Assembly (NCBI GenBank): GCA_965218935.1
Contig: CBDCMH010000002.1
Location: forward strand, 1 to 64,000
Length of the DNA stretch: 64,000 nt
Direction: 5' to 3'
Origin: JADFOI01 sp965218935
Lineage (GTDB): Bacteria; Acidobacteriota; UBA6911; RPQK01; JADFOI01
Position 1 is the stretch's first letter, and the number at the start of each line of letters is the position of its first letter. Of this stretch, positions 53,954 to 63,866 are shown one piece after another. The position numbers and the translations under genes were made by a program. The notes under the pieces were generated by a model. That model worked only from the letters and a program-made list of their open reading frames with translations. It searched no databases and was not told the DNA's origin.

Positions 53954-56149
53954 CTATCTGTGCAGCGAGTAGGTTATTTTAAAGATCAGGGAGCGGTCCG
54001 ATTCGCCTGAGAAAACGCCGTCGGTAAAACGGGTCTCGTTGTAAACGATAAAAAAATTGTCGATGGTCCGAAAGATGTAATTGAAGCGTACTTGAAGAGC
54101 CGCCAGTGCACCCTTGCTGTTGTATTGGAGAAAGGCCGAGCTCAGTAGATCATTGGTAAAGGAGACGTTAGCACGCAACCCGAATAGATGGGTGTTGAAG
54201 GATCCCTCGATCAGATCGATGTCGTTGAATTCGTAACTGGGGCTGAAATTCACGGTCTCGTTGGGTCGAAACTCTCCAGCCAGGTCGAATGAGTTCTTCG
54301 TGCCGTTGTAGAAATCCCCAATACTGACTCCAGCGCTGCCGGCCAGCTTTCTGCCATTAAAGGAGCGAAAGCTCACCTCGCCCGCATTCCATTGGTACAG
54401 TCCTACCGGCAGAGTGACGCCCGGACCGATTGGAAATTCTTTGAAAAGGCGTTCCACATCGTTTGCAATTTCAAACTCCACTTTGTCGCCATTCTGAAAA
54501 ACGATCCCAAACCCCAGGTCGGCATTGCGAGACTTTAGGACTCGATCCTCATCGTGAAAGTAAACCAGGCTGGGGGTAATCTCAAAGTTGCGGATGGGTT
54601 CACCACCCGGACGAGGTTTCAAGACCACCCTTGTCCCGATCATCCGATCCCGGCGGCGAAGAAATCCGATTCCCGGATCAAAATCAGGTTCAATGTCCAT
54701 GTAGTTCACCCCAGCAGTAACAAGGTCGGTCCTCCACTCAGCCCCAATCTGACGAAGCCACTCCTTGTCGCTGCTGATTTCCGAGCTGAACGATTTCGCC
54801 AACATCCCCATCACGTGCAAATACCTTTTCAAAACAAAGCGTGCGTCCATTCCAGCCACGCGATTAAAGTTTCCCCCACCCTGCCGGTTGGTAAAGATCC
54901 CCCCGACATAGGAGCGACCCAACATCTCCTTACGGAACCGGGCTGCCGTGAAGTTTTCTCCCGGTTGGCCCTGATCCTCCCCGGTTTGCACGTTGAGGAA
55001 CCCCAGGTTAAATTCCCCAACTTTCCCAGTCAGCTTACTGCCTGCAAGGATCCGAATCGGCTCACCTGCATCGGATAGGCCGATCCTCCGGCTGTGAAAC
55101 AATTCCACAGGCGGCGGACCGAAATGAAGCAGGCCCAACCCCATCCGCAAGGAATCCGACCCCTCAATGAAGAACTGGCGCTTTTCTCTAAAAAAAAGAC
55201 TGAATCGAGTCAGATTGACCTGCTGGGCATCGACCTCGACCTGCCCAAAATCGGGATTGAAGGCCAGATCAGCCGTGAGATTCGAGGTCACGGCATATTT
55301 AAGGTCGTCGATGCCTGCCCCCCAACGCCCCTCTGTATGGGGAGAAGAAGTGGCGTTGAACCTCTCCACTCCCGCCAGAAGGTAAGGACGGATGCGGAGA
55401 CGTTCGGCTTGCCTGATTTCGGTTAACCCTCCCAGATGTCCCGCCTGCGAAATGTGATGAAACCCGAAGTCACGGTCCCAGCCTGACCAATAAACGGACT
55501 CGTTTTTCCTCTTGATCACCCGCTCGAAATTGACGCCCCAAACCTGTTCCTCGGCTGCCGAAAACCGTAGTATCTTGAAAGGGATGGAAAATTCGGCGCT
55601 CCAGCCCTGCTCAGTCATCACTGCCGCCGCAGTCCACTCCTCGTCCCACGCCTGGTCCAAGTTAGACGCTTCATTGCGAATGACGGCATCAAACCGTGTC
55701 CCCTGTGGATTGATTCTAAAGACAAAGGCATTTCGGTGATCGTGGTGGGAATCGATAGCAATCCCGAAGCTATCATCATTTTCAAGAGTGCTATCTCGAC
55801 GCAGTTCAGAGGCCCGGATCTCGAGCGGTTCGCTGTCCAACAGTTCGACGCCGATATAAAGGTAGGCTCGATCGTAGAGGACGTTGACCGTCGTGGTCTC
55901 AGTAGCTGGCTCTCCTTCCACGGGCTCTTTCTGATAGAACTGCGAGACTCCCGGCACACCCTGCCACACAGGTTCATCCAGCCGTCCGTCGATGGAGGGC
56001 GCCTCCTCCACACGGGTGGCGGTCATCGCGGGTCGTTCTTGATCCTGTGAGGGAGAAATTTGAGCGAAAAGTTCCGGGGGAGAAAGCAGGAAACCCAGCA
56101 AAAGAAAGGTGCCTCTACAATTCTTTGCAGGTACCGAAGATAAACTCAC
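53954..56149 (-). CDS. DUF5916/CBM9-like outer-membrane protein
   Basis: The 731-aa protein has a signal peptide (FLLLGFLLSPPELFA). An N-terminal CBM9-like domain follows (APSIDGRLDEPVWQGVPGVSQF, LYIGVELLDSEP, DDSFGIAIDSHHDHRNAFVFRINPQG). The long C-terminal beta-barrel ends in an aromatic-rich strand (FTDGVFSGESDRSLIFKITYSL). DUF5916 proteins are common in Bacteroidota and Acidobacteriota and probably bind or transport glycans. Its start lies upstream of and divergent from the peptide-transporter operon. Confidence 0.85.
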   Translation of the reverse strand: MSLSSVPAKNCRGTFLLLGFLLSPPELFAQISPSQDQERPAMTATRVEEAPSIDGRLDEPVWQGVPGVSQFYQKEPVEGEPATETTTVNVLYDRAYLYIGVELLDSEPLEIRASELRRDSTLENDDSFGIAIDSHHDHRNAFVFRINPQGTRFDAVIRNEASNLDQAWDEEWTAAAVMTEQGWSAEFSIPFKILRFSAAEEQVWGVNFERVIKRKNESVYWSGWDRDFGFHHISQAGHLGGLTEIRQAERLRIRPYLLAGVERFNATSSPHTEGRWGAGIDDLKYAVTSNLTADLAFNPDFGQVEVDAQQVNLTRFSLFFREKRQFFIEGSDSLRMGLGLLHFGPPPVELFHSRRIGLSDAGEPIRILAGSKLTGKVGEFNLGFLNVQTGEDQGQPGENFTAARFRKEMLGRSYVGGIFTNRQGGGNFNRVAGMDARFVLKRYLHVMGMLAKSFSSEISSDKEWLRQIGAEWRTDLVTAGVNYMDIEPDFDPGIGFLRRRDRMIGTRVVLKPRPGGEPIRNFEITPSLVYFHDEDRVLKSRNADLGFGIVFQNGDKVEFEIANDVERLFKEFPIGPGVTLPVGLYQWNAGEVSFRSFNGRKLAGSAGVSIGDFYNGTKNSFDLAGEFRPNETVNFSPSYEFNDIDLIEGSFNTHLFGLRANVSFTNDLLSSAFLQYNSKGALAALQVRFNYIFRTIDNFFIVYNETRFTDGVFSGESDRSLIFKITYSLHR

Positions 56150-56245
56150 GCCGCCCTCATTATAGAGCAGAAGTTCCCTGTCCGGCCTTTTGCATCCCCG
56201 TCCCGGAAACTCTACAATGGTTCTCTATCCAAAGGAGCCAAGAAC

Positions 56246-58222
56246 ATGCTTAAAATCTTATACATTCGTAAAGCCTTATCCATTTGGGTGCTAACGGGGT
56301 CGTTTCTGACCTTGAGCTGCGGTTATCTATCTGAAACCGGTGGAGGTGGATCATCCACGGACCTGCAACCTCGCGGCCCCGTCTCATTGGACAAAAACGA
56401 TTATCCCGTCTTTCCCGATGCCGACGCGGGGGCGGATTCTTCCGTCCCCGCCGAAGAGGGAGGAAAAGGATTCACCGGAGAGGGATGGGAGACCAATACC
56501 GATTTCGACTTCATCGGGGATCCCCGGGCCGTGAAGGGAGGACTGCTTCGAGAGGCCATTCCCAGTTTTCCCGGCACATTGCGAATGGCCGGGCCCGAAT
56601 ACAACACATCTCTCAACTATATGGTACGGGCCATGGTGTATGAGACGCTCTTGAGCATGCACCCCACCACCCTGGAATATATCCCCAGTCTGGCCACCCA
56701 CTGGCAAGTCTCCCCCGACAAGATGACCTATCGGTTCCGCACCAACCCCAATGCCCGTTGGGCCGATGGTCAGCCAGTCACAGCAGAGGACGTGATCGCC
56801 ACCTGGATGTTTCATATGGATGAAGGGTTGCAAGACCCCTCTTCTCGCATGACGTACGGTAAGCTCGACAAACCCGTTGCCGAGAGCAAATACATCGTTC
56901 GGGTCAGGAGCAACCAGGTCAACTGGCGCAACTTTCTCTATTTTTCACAAGCGATGTACATCTTTCCGGCCCACGTCCTCAAAGATGTAAATGGAGAAAC
57001 CTATCTTCGTGATTACAATTTCAAGATGTTGCCCGGAAGTGGTCCATACGCCGTTCACGTAGAAGATGTCAAGAAGGGAAACTCGATCGCGATCCGCAGG
57101 CGCCAGGATTATTGGGCAGAGAACCATCGTCAACATGTGGGGCTGAACAATTTCGAGCTGATCACGGAAATCGTGGTGCGAGACCGCAACCTGGAGTTTG
57201 AGATGTTCAAGAAGGGTGATCTCGACTACTTCTTCGTGAGCAGTGCCCAAATGTGGGTGGAGGAACTCGATTTCGACGACATCCAGCGGGGTCTCATTCA
57301 AAAACGGAAGATCTTCAACCACGCGCCGGGCGGACTATCGGGCTTGGCCTTCAATATGCGCAAAGTACCCTTCGACGACACCCGGGTGCGGAGGGCTCTC
57401 TTTCACCTCTTCAACCGGGAGCAAATGGTGGAAAAGCTGGCCTACAACCAGTACGAGCTTCAACACTCCTACTGGACCGGCGGTGTTTATGAGAACCCCA
57501 ACAATCCCAGAATCTCATACGATCCCGAACTGGCGCTGAACATACTGGCTGAGGCGGGCTGGAATAATCGGGACGAGAGAGGACGCCTTGTCAAACGAGG
57601 CAATCCACTGGAGGTAGAGCTGCTTTATTCGAACAAGCTCTTTGAAAAGTACTGGACCGTCTACCAGGAAGACTTGCGCAAAGTGGGAATCAACCTGAAT
57701 CTGCGGCTGGTGACACCCGAGACCCGTTTCAAGCTCATGATGCAGAGGCAGTTTGACCTCGTCGCTGTGGGGTGGGGTGCTCTGCTCTTCCCCAATCCGG
57801 AGACTTCATACCATTCCTCACTGGCCGCTGTGAACAACAACAACAATATTACGGGGGTAAAGAATCGCAGGATCGATGAGATCGCTGAAGCCTATGACAG
57901 AATGTTCGATCAGGATGAGCGGGTGGCCGCCATCCAGGAGATTGATGGAATCCTGGCCAATCTTTACCCCTATATTTTGGAGTGGACGGCTCCCTATCAG
58001 CGGATCCTGTACTGGAACCGGTACGGACAACCCGATGGCTACTTCACCCGGGTAGGGGATTACACCGACCTTCCCTCTCTGTGGTGGATCGATCCGGAAA
58101 AATCCCAGCAGCTGGATGAGGCGCGGGGAGATTCCAGCATCCAACTGGAAGTGGGTGAGACCGAGGATCGCTACTGGCTCAAGTTTGACAACTCGGTCCA
58201 GGAGAAAGCGACCTCCCCATAG
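56246..58222 (+). CDS. Peptide ABC transporter substrate-binding lipoprotein
   Basis: The 658-aa protein has a lipobox (LTLSC, Cys about 30) and the family-5 binding-protein pattern: MVYETLLSMHPTTLEYIPSLATHWQVSPDKMTYRF, DGQPVTAEDVIATWMF, FNMRKVPFDDTRVRRALFHLFNREQM. It delivers oligopeptides or similar solutes to the permease encoded just downstream. It is longer than E. coli DppA (about 535 aa) by an N-terminal linker and a C-terminal tail. Confidence 0.92.
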   Translation: MLKILYIRKALSIWVLTGSFLTLSCGYLSETGGGGSSTDLQPRGPVSLDKNDYPVFPDADAGADSSVPAEEGGKGFTGEGWETNTDFDFIGDPRAVKGGLLREAIPSFPGTLRMAGPEYNTSLNYMVRAMVYETLLSMHPTTLEYIPSLATHWQVSPDKMTYRFRTNPNARWADGQPVTAEDVIATWMFHMDEGLQDPSSRMTYGKLDKPVAESKYIVRVRSNQVNWRNFLYFSQAMYIFPAHVLKDVNGETYLRDYNFKMLPGSGPYAVHVEDVKKGNSIAIRRRQDYWAENHRQHVGLNNFELITEIVVRDRNLEFEMFKKGDLDYFFVSSAQMWVEELDFDDIQRGLIQKRKIFNHAPGGLSGLAFNMRKVPFDDTRVRRALFHLFNREQMVEKLAYNQYELQHSYWTGGVYENPNNPRISYDPELALNILAEAGWNNRDERGRLVKRGNPLEVELLYSNKLFEKYWTVYQEDLRKVGINLNLRLVTPETRFKLMMQRQFDLVAVGWGALLFPNPETSYHSSLAAVNNNNNITGVKNRRIDEIAEAYDRMFDQDERVAAIQEIDGILANLYPYILEWTAPYQRILYWNRYGQPDGYFTRVGDYTDLPSLWWIDPEKSQQLDEARGDSSIQLEVGETEDRYWLKFDNSVQEKATSP

Positions 58223-58229
58223 ACGAACC

Positions 58230-59258
58230 ATGAGCGCCTACTTTATCCGCCGGCTTCTTCTCATCATTCCCACTTTCCTTGGCATCACCCTGGCTGTTTT
58301 CCTGATCATGCATTTTGTTCCGGGCGGCCCCATCGAGCGCCAGATCATGGCATTCCAGATGGCGATGGCCCAGGAGGGCGGGGGCGGCGGAGCGCTCAGG
58401 ATGGGCACCGAAATTCCTGAGGAAGCGCTGGAGGAAATGAGGCGGTACTACGGGTTCGACAAGCCCGTCCATATTCGTTATGCCCAGTGGCTCTGGAACG
58501 TGGTGCAGCTGGACCTGGGCCGGTCCTACATCTACCAGGACCCGGTCTGGGATGTGATCAAAGCGCGCTTTCCCGTCTCTATTTTTCTGGGTCTCACCGG
58601 CTTTTTGCTGAGTTATCTGGTGTGCGTGCCGCTGGGGGTGTTCAAGGCCATTCGACACGGATCGCGTTTCGATTTCGCCAGCAGCTTCATTGTCTTCCTA
58701 GGCTACTCCATCCCCGGTTGGGCACTGGGAACCGCCTTGCTGGTGCTGCTGGGAGGGGGAACCTTTTGGGACCTCTTTCCTTTGGGCGGCTTTCGACCCA
58801 CCAATTGGGAATTCTTGAATTTCGGCCAGAAAATCGTGGCCCAACTCCATCACATGTTCCTACCGGTGGTCTGCTATATGATCGGTTCCTTCGCCACACT
58901 GACCATCCTGACCAAGAACTCGCTGATGGAAAACCTGGGACAGGATTACGTTCGCACCGCCTTTGCCAAGGGACTCAGTGAGCAGCGGGTCATCTTTGTG
59001 CATACCCTGCGAAACTCTCTGATCCCCATCGCCACGGGTCTGGGACATTTCTTCAGCCTGATTCTGGCCGGCTCCTTTCTGATCGAGAAGGTGTTTAATA
59101 TCGACGGCATGGGCTATCTCGGATATACCTCGATCCTGCAAAGAGACTATCCGGTAGCTCTGGGAATCGTGGTCATTTCCAGTTTCCTCATGCTGATGGG
59201 CAATATTATCTCGGACGTCATCTACGTGTTCGTCGATCCACGGATACGGTTTCGATAA
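58230..59258 (+). CDS. Peptide ABC transporter permease (DppB/OppB-like)
   Basis: From ATG 58230, seven bases after the binding-protein stop, the 342-aa permease starts YFIRRLLLIIPTFLGITLAVFLIMHFVPGGP as DppB does. It has about six helices and the EAA-type loop DYVRTAFAKGLSEQRVIFVHTLRNSLIPI that docks the ATPase. The PGGPIERQI extracellular loop holds a Met/Gly-rich insert. Confidence 0.93.
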   Translation: MSAYFIRRLLLIIPTFLGITLAVFLIMHFVPGGPIERQIMAFQMAMAQEGGGGGALRMGTEIPEEALEEMRRYYGFDKPVHIRYAQWLWNVVQLDLGRSYIYQDPVWDVIKARFPVSIFLGLTGFLLSYLVCVPLGVFKAIRHGSRFDFASSFIVFLGYSIPGWALGTALLVLLGGGTFWDLFPLGGFRPTNWEFLNFGQKIVAQLHHMFLPVVCYMIGSFATLTILTKNSLMENLGQDYVRTAFAKGLSEQRVIFVHTLRNSLIPIATGLGHFFSLILAGSFLIEKVFNIDGMGYLGYTSILQRDYPVALGIVVISSFLMLMGNIISDVIYVFVDPRIRFR

Positions 59259-60343
59259 TGAACCAGGTGCCGACCCCTTCCCCTTCCATCTTCCGCAAGC
59301 GTTGGCGCAAGTTTCGGAGCCTCAAGCGAGGCTATTACTCTTTTCTGGTCATTCTGGCAGCCTACCTGGTCTCCTTCGTGCTGCCGCTACTGGTGAGTAA
59401 CCAACCGCTTGTGGTCCGCTATGAAGGCGAACTCTACTTCCCTAAGCTGCGCTTCCACAGCCCCGCGGATTTCGGTCTGGAGGCCGTCGGCGAACCCGAC
59501 TACCGAAAGATGAGGCAACAGTTTGCCGCTGAAGGAGAGGGCAGCTGGGTCCTTCTGCCTCCTTACCCTTACAGCCCCAGTGAATCTCTGCTGGAGTTGG
59601 AGGGCTCCCCTCCTCACCCGCCTTCCCTTGGACATCTCTTTGGAACCGACGATCGAGGCCGGGACGTCTTCGCCAGGCTCGCCTATGGCTTCAATATCTC
59701 CATGACCTTTGCCCTTCTGGTTCTCTTCTTTAGCTTTGCCGTGGGGATTGCCGTGGGTGGGTGGATTGGATATTTCGGTGGAAAGTCGGACATTCTGGGA
59801 CAGCGATTCATCGAAATCTGGTCCTCTCTTCCCTTTCTGTACACCATCATGATTATCAGCTCGATCGTCGTTCCCATTTACCTGCCGGGAAGGAGCCAGC
59901 TGGTACAGCCCTCCTTCTGGCTTCTGATCTTCATCCTGTCTGCATTCGGCTGGATGGGAATCACCTATTACATCCGCGGGGAGTTCTACCGCGAAAAGGC
60001 CAAAGACTATGTGGGAGCTGCCATTTCCATGGGGGCTTCGGACTGGACCATCATGTTCAAGCATATTTTGCCCAATGCCATCAATCCGGTGGTCTCCTTT
60101 GCCCCCTTTGCCATCGTGGGCAATATCGGTGCACTGGTAGCTTTGGACTTTCTGGGATTCGGCCTGCCCGCCCCCACTCCCAGCTGGGGCGAGTTGATTG
60201 GGCAGGGTGTGAGTCTTCTGACCAAGTGGTGGCTGGTCTTTTTCCCGTTGGCTGCCCTCTTTTTGACCTTGCTTCTGATCGTTCTGATCGGCGAGGCGAT
60301 TCGTGAAGCTTTCGACCCCAAGGAGTTTTCCAGATTGAGATAA
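59258..60343 (+). CDS. Peptide ABC transporter permease (DppC/OppC-like)
   Basis: The ATG overlaps the previous stop by one base (TAATG). The 361-aa protein carries the OppC N-terminal segment, the HLFGTDDRGRDVFARLAYGFNISM motif and the EAA loop DYVGAAISMGASDWTIMFKHILPNAINPV. A roughly 60-residue insert after helix 1 is longer than usual. Confidence 0.93.
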   Translation: MNQVPTPSPSIFRKRWRKFRSLKRGYYSFLVILAAYLVSFVLPLLVSNQPLVVRYEGELYFPKLRFHSPADFGLEAVGEPDYRKMRQQFAAEGEGSWVLLPPYPYSPSESLLELEGSPPHPPSLGHLFGTDDRGRDVFARLAYGFNISMTFALLVLFFSFAVGIAVGGWIGYFGGKSDILGQRFIEIWSSLPFLYTIMIISSIVVPIYLPGRSQLVQPSFWLLIFILSAFGWMGITYYIRGEFYREKAKDYVGAAISMGASDWTIMFKHILPNAINPVVSFAPFAIVGNIGALVALDFLGFGLPAPTPSWGELIGQGVSLLTKWWLVFFPLAALFLTLLLIVLIGEAIREAFDPKEFSRLR

Positions 60344-60428
60344 GGATAGGCCTGGGTTCTTCAAAGATGTTCTTATGAACCAACAGAAGTACGAAGACAC
60401 GACAGCACGACAGCGCGAGTGCGCGACC

Positions 60429-61415
60429 ATGCCTGAAAAATTGCTGCAGATCCAAGGTCTCAAGACCCAATTCAAGACCGAATCCGGCATCGCCGAAGCG
60501 GTCGACGACGTCGATCTGGATATTGACGCCGGAGAAGTGCTGGGTCTGGTGGGAGAATCGGGTGCGGGAAAGAGTGTGACGGCTCTGAGCATTCTGCGTT
60601 TGATTCCCAACCCTCCGGGAGAGATTGTGGCCGGCTCGATCCTGTACCGGGGACAGGATCTGCTGAAACTTTCCTGGGAGGAAATGCGCGAAATCCGCGG
60701 TAAGGAGATCAGCATGATCTTCCAGGAACCGATGACCTCTTTGAATCCCGTCTTCACCATCGGAATGCAGCTCTCCGAGATGGTGTTGGAACACGAGGGG
60801 TGTTCCAAGCCGGAGGCCTTCGAGCGAGGTATGGAGATGCTCGAGCTGGTGGGAATCCCCGAGCCGGCCCTGCGCATGTCGGAGTACCCCCACCAGTTCT
60901 CTGGAGGAATGCGACAGCGCGTCATGATCGCCATGGCGCTGGCCTGCAACCCCTCGCTGCTGATTGCCGACGAGCCCACCACGGCCCTGGATGTCACCAT
61001 ACAGGCTCAGATTCTGGAGTTGATGCTGGGAATCAAGGAGCAGCGAAAGGATGCGGCGATCCTGTTGATCACCCACAACCTGGCTGTGGTGGCGGAAACT
61101 TGCGACCGTGTGGCGGTGATGTATGGGGGCCGGATGCAGGAGATTGCTCCGGTTGAAGAATTGTTCGGGAATCCACAGCATCCCTATACGCGAGGGCTGC
61201 TGGCCTCCTTACCCAGCCTGGATGGAGAGAAAGCCGAGCGCCTTCCAGCCATCCCCGGCAATGTCCCCAATATCCAGGATCTGCCGGTGGGCTGCAAATT
61301 TGTGACTCGATGTCAGGAAAAGCTGGATCACTGTGAACTGAGGGAACCCCGGTTACTGGAAATCTCTCCCCAGCACTGGGTGCGCTGTCACCTTGTGGAC
61401 GAGTGCCGGCCCTAA
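60429..61415 (+). CDS. Peptide ABC transporter ATP-binding protein (DppD/OppD-like)
   Basis: From MPEKLLQIQGL (ATG 60429; an in-frame ATG at 60375 gives 18 extra low-complexity residues) it has Walker A GESGAGKSV, the Q-loop MIFQEPMTSLNP, the signature QFSGGMRQR, Walker B LLIADEPTTALD and an OppD-type Cys-rich C-terminal extension (VGCKFVTRCQEKLDHCEL) that may bind a Fe-S cluster. Confidence 0.93.
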   Translation: MPEKLLQIQGLKTQFKTESGIAEAVDDVDLDIDAGEVLGLVGESGAGKSVTALSILRLIPNPPGEIVAGSILYRGQDLLKLSWEEMREIRGKEISMIFQEPMTSLNPVFTIGMQLSEMVLEHEGCSKPEAFERGMEMLELVGIPEPALRMSEYPHQFSGGMRQRVMIAMALACNPSLLIADEPTTALDVTIQAQILELMLGIKEQRKDAAILLITHNLAVVAETCDRVAVMYGGRMQEIAPVEELFGNPQHPYTRGLLASLPSLDGEKAERLPAIPGNVPNIQDLPVGCKFVTRCQEKLDHCELREPRLLEISPQHWVRCHLVDECRP

Positions 61416-62407
61416 TGGAAAAGATTCTCGAAGTCAAAGATCTGCGGGTCCGCTTTCCGGTTTTCGGGGGCGTCTTCCCGCGTAAAATCGCCCAGGTGAA
61501 AGCGGTCGACGGGATGAGCTTCGATCTCCTCAAAGGCGAAACCCTGGGCCTGGTCGGCGAGTCGGGTTGCGGCAAGAGCACGGTGGGACGCGCCATCGTC
61601 AACATCCTGCATGCCATGAATTACGGTGTGGAGATCTCCGGGCAGGTGTTCTACCACGATTCGGGAGGGACTGTGGACCTGAACCAGCTGAGCCGGTCGC
61701 AGATGCGCCCCTACCGTTCTGCCATCCAGATGATTTTCCAGGATCCCTATTCCTCGCTCAACCCCCGCATGACGGTCAGCCAGATCGTGGAGGAGCCTCT
61801 CAAGATCCATGGCAACTATTCCAAGAGTGAACGCAGGGATCGGGTGATTTGGCTGCTGGAAAAGGTGGGTCTAACGAGCCGGCACGCCGCTCAGTACCCT
61901 CATGAATTTTCCGGTGGACAGCGCCAGCGCATCGGTATTGCTCGAGCCCTATCGACAAATCCCAAAATTGTCATCGCCGACGAGCCGGTCAGCGCACTGG
62001 ATGTCTCCATTCAAGCCCAGGTGGTCAACCTGATGCAGGACCTGCAGGAAGAATTCAACCTTTCTTATATCTTTATTGCCCACGATCTTTCGGTGGTCCG
62101 ACACATTTCCGATCGAATCGCCGTGATGTATCTGGGAAACGTCGTCGAGCTGGGCCCGGGCGAGAGTGTGTATAAAAACCCCCTCCATCCCTATTCCCGA
62201 GCCCTGCTCTCGGCCGTCCCCCGTCCCGACCCGCAAGCTACTCATGAGGACAGAATTCGGCTGGTGGGGGACGTCCCCAACCCCATCCGAAAACCCTCTG
62301 GATGCAGCTTTCATACCCGGTGTCCCATCGTCCGCCCTTCCTGCTCGGAAGAAGAGCCTGCCCTAGAGATGAGAGAAGACCGCGCCGTGGCCTGTCCTTT
62401 CAGCTGA
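61415..62407 (+). CDS. Peptide ABC transporter ATP-binding protein (DppF/OppF-like)
   Basis: The ATG overlaps the DppD-like stop by one base. The 330-aa protein has GESGCGKST, IFQDPYSSLNPRM, EFSGGQRQRIGIARALS, IVIADEPVSALDVSIQ and the OppF-type C-terminal Cys segment (GCSFHTRCPIVRPSC). It completes the five-gene transporter. Confidence 0.94.
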   Translation: MEKILEVKDLRVRFPVFGGVFPRKIAQVKAVDGMSFDLLKGETLGLVGESGCGKSTVGRAIVNILHAMNYGVEISGQVFYHDSGGTVDLNQLSRSQMRPYRSAIQMIFQDPYSSLNPRMTVSQIVEEPLKIHGNYSKSERRDRVIWLLEKVGLTSRHAAQYPHEFSGGQRQRIGIARALSTNPKIVIADEPVSALDVSIQAQVVNLMQDLQEEFNLSYIFIAHDLSVVRHISDRIAVMYLGNVVELGPGESVYKNPLHPYSRALLSAVPRPDPQATHEDRIRLVGDVPNPIRKPSGCSFHTRCPIVRPSCSEEEPALEMREDRAVACPFS

Positions 62408-62608
62408 CAGGGCAGCTGCCAGTTGAAAGCCGTCCTCTCTCCGCGCTCTACGCCTGTTTCCCGGGTGTAACCCTTTGTTTACATTTTGGTCGATTTTCTG
62501 GCCTGAGTCGAGGCCTGTTCACTCCTCCGAAAGGCCCAAATAATTGGGTTTTCAAAAAAAGATCGGCATTTTTCACCCATTGGAACGGAACTTGCTTTTA
62601 AGTGTGGC

Positions 62609-62842
62609 ATGTCGAATAAATATCTAGTTCTAGCTGATGTCGAAGGCGAAGTTAAGTTCCTGTGCATGAGGTCGAATGGATCCACAGCAGAAGTGGAACG
62701 ACTCTGCTACGAGATGACCGATAAACTGTTCTCGAGCCAGCGAGTAGGCAAACTTTGGGTTGAGCCGTGGCCCTTGGACGGGATCACCGATCAGTCTCAA
62801 ACGGGTCCCATTGAGCCCTTTTTAGGTAGACAGGCCAGTTAG
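62609..62842 (+). CDS. Small protein of unknown function
   Basis: A 77-aa frame (YLVLADVEGEVKFLCMRSNG, LCYEMTDKLFSSQRVGKLWVEP) reads as a plausible compact soluble protein, but no family is recognised and the ribosome-binding site is weak. The 200 bases before it contain no other gene. Confidence 0.4.
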   Translation: MSNKYLVLADVEGEVKFLCMRSNGSTAEVERLCYEMTDKLFSSQRVGKLWVEPWPLDGITDQSQTGPIEPFLGRQAS

Positions 62843-62964
62843 TTTCTAAAGAACTCGCTTCAGCAGTCTACTTTTTCAGGATCTAATCGTCGATAACAAA
62901 CCGATCCTTTGTATCTCGACGGTCAGTCTTTCACGACAACCGATTCAAATAGGGTAGGAGAAAT

Positions 62965-63552
62965 ATGGGTAACAGACTCTCGATCATTGTGCGCATCAAA
63001 GCAGGAGTGCTGCTCGGAGGGCTTGGATTCAGCCTTTGGGAAGGCACATTTGCACCCATGGACTGGGCAGTGCGAATGCTGGCAGCGGTCTCGCCCACCT
63101 TCCGAGACGCTCTCTATCGAGAGGCGACCAAAGGCTTTGATTTGATGCACTCAGCCGCAAATCTCACCATCAAGGTACTCATGGTTGTGATCCTCGGCTA
63201 CTTCAGTCTGTGGGGCGCCAACTGCCTTCTGAGAAAGTTCACCCGCGGGGAATCCTTGCTAACCCCTTTCAAGTTCGCCACGCATCACCTCATTTTCAAT
63301 GCCATTGCCATCTTTGCCATCCTGGGCAGTTTGATTGTGAACATGCAGTTAGGCTATAGCAAACAGGTCATGACCTACTCGCTGGACTCGATCGAGGTGC
63401 TGGCACCCGAGATCCCAACCGCTACCCGCTTGCGACTGAGACTGGATTTCATTTGCATCAGAAACGCCGACGATTTCTATATGTTGAATGAGAAGCTTAA
63501 CAGGCTCTCTGAGACGACGGGCACACAGTTGCCGGCCTTTAGACCCGTCTAG
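62965..63552 (+). CDS. Membrane protein with about three helices, function unknown
   Basis: The 195-aa protein has a GTAGGAG site before its ATG and helices near residues 10-30, 65-88 and 105-130 (VLMVVILGYFSLWGANCLL, LIFNAIAIFAILGSLIVNM). No family is recognised. A terminator lies about 50 bases after its stop. Confidence 0.6.
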   Translation: MGNRLSIIVRIKAGVLLGGLGFSLWEGTFAPMDWAVRMLAAVSPTFRDALYREATKGFDLMHSAANLTIKVLMVVILGYFSLWGANCLLRKFTRGESLLTPFKFATHHLIFNAIAIFAILGSLIVNMQLGYSKQVMTYSLDSIEVLAPEIPTATRLRLRLDFICIRNADDFYMLNEKLNRLSETTGTQLPAFRPV

Positions 63553-63600
63553 GTTCTTCCTCAACATTGATTTGTCTGGGGAAATTTAGGGACGAAAATT

Positions 63601-63631
63601 AGGGACAGGCCCTGGGGGCCTGTCCCTTTTT
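63601..63631 (+). terminator. Rho-independent terminator
   Basis: agggacaggcc (63601-63611) pairs with ggcctgtccct (63617-63627) around a five-base loop and is followed by a T-run. It stands after the membrane-protein gene, so it should end that transcript. Confidence 0.75.
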
Positions 63632-63866
63632 GTCCCTAATTTCTCCAGATGAATCCTAACTCGCTCGTTCGAGGACTCGCTCCGCTCGCAGGGCAAAATA
63701 GAGAAACTCACCTCGAAGCGTCCTGCTCCACCCGAAAAACACTGCTTTTCTTTCTTCTTTCTTCTTTCTATTTTCTTTTCTATTCTTACGCTGTAAATAT
63801 AGATATAATTCTTTAGTCTCTTTTTTCTATTTTTTGCCGGTAAAGCAAGTTGGGGAGGAATCGCAT

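Noticed and set aside
59387..61000. A 537-codon minus-strand frame across the DppC/DppD-like genes
   Set aside because: It lies antisense to two well-supported transporter genes and shows Ser/Arg-rich low-complexity sequence without any family motif.
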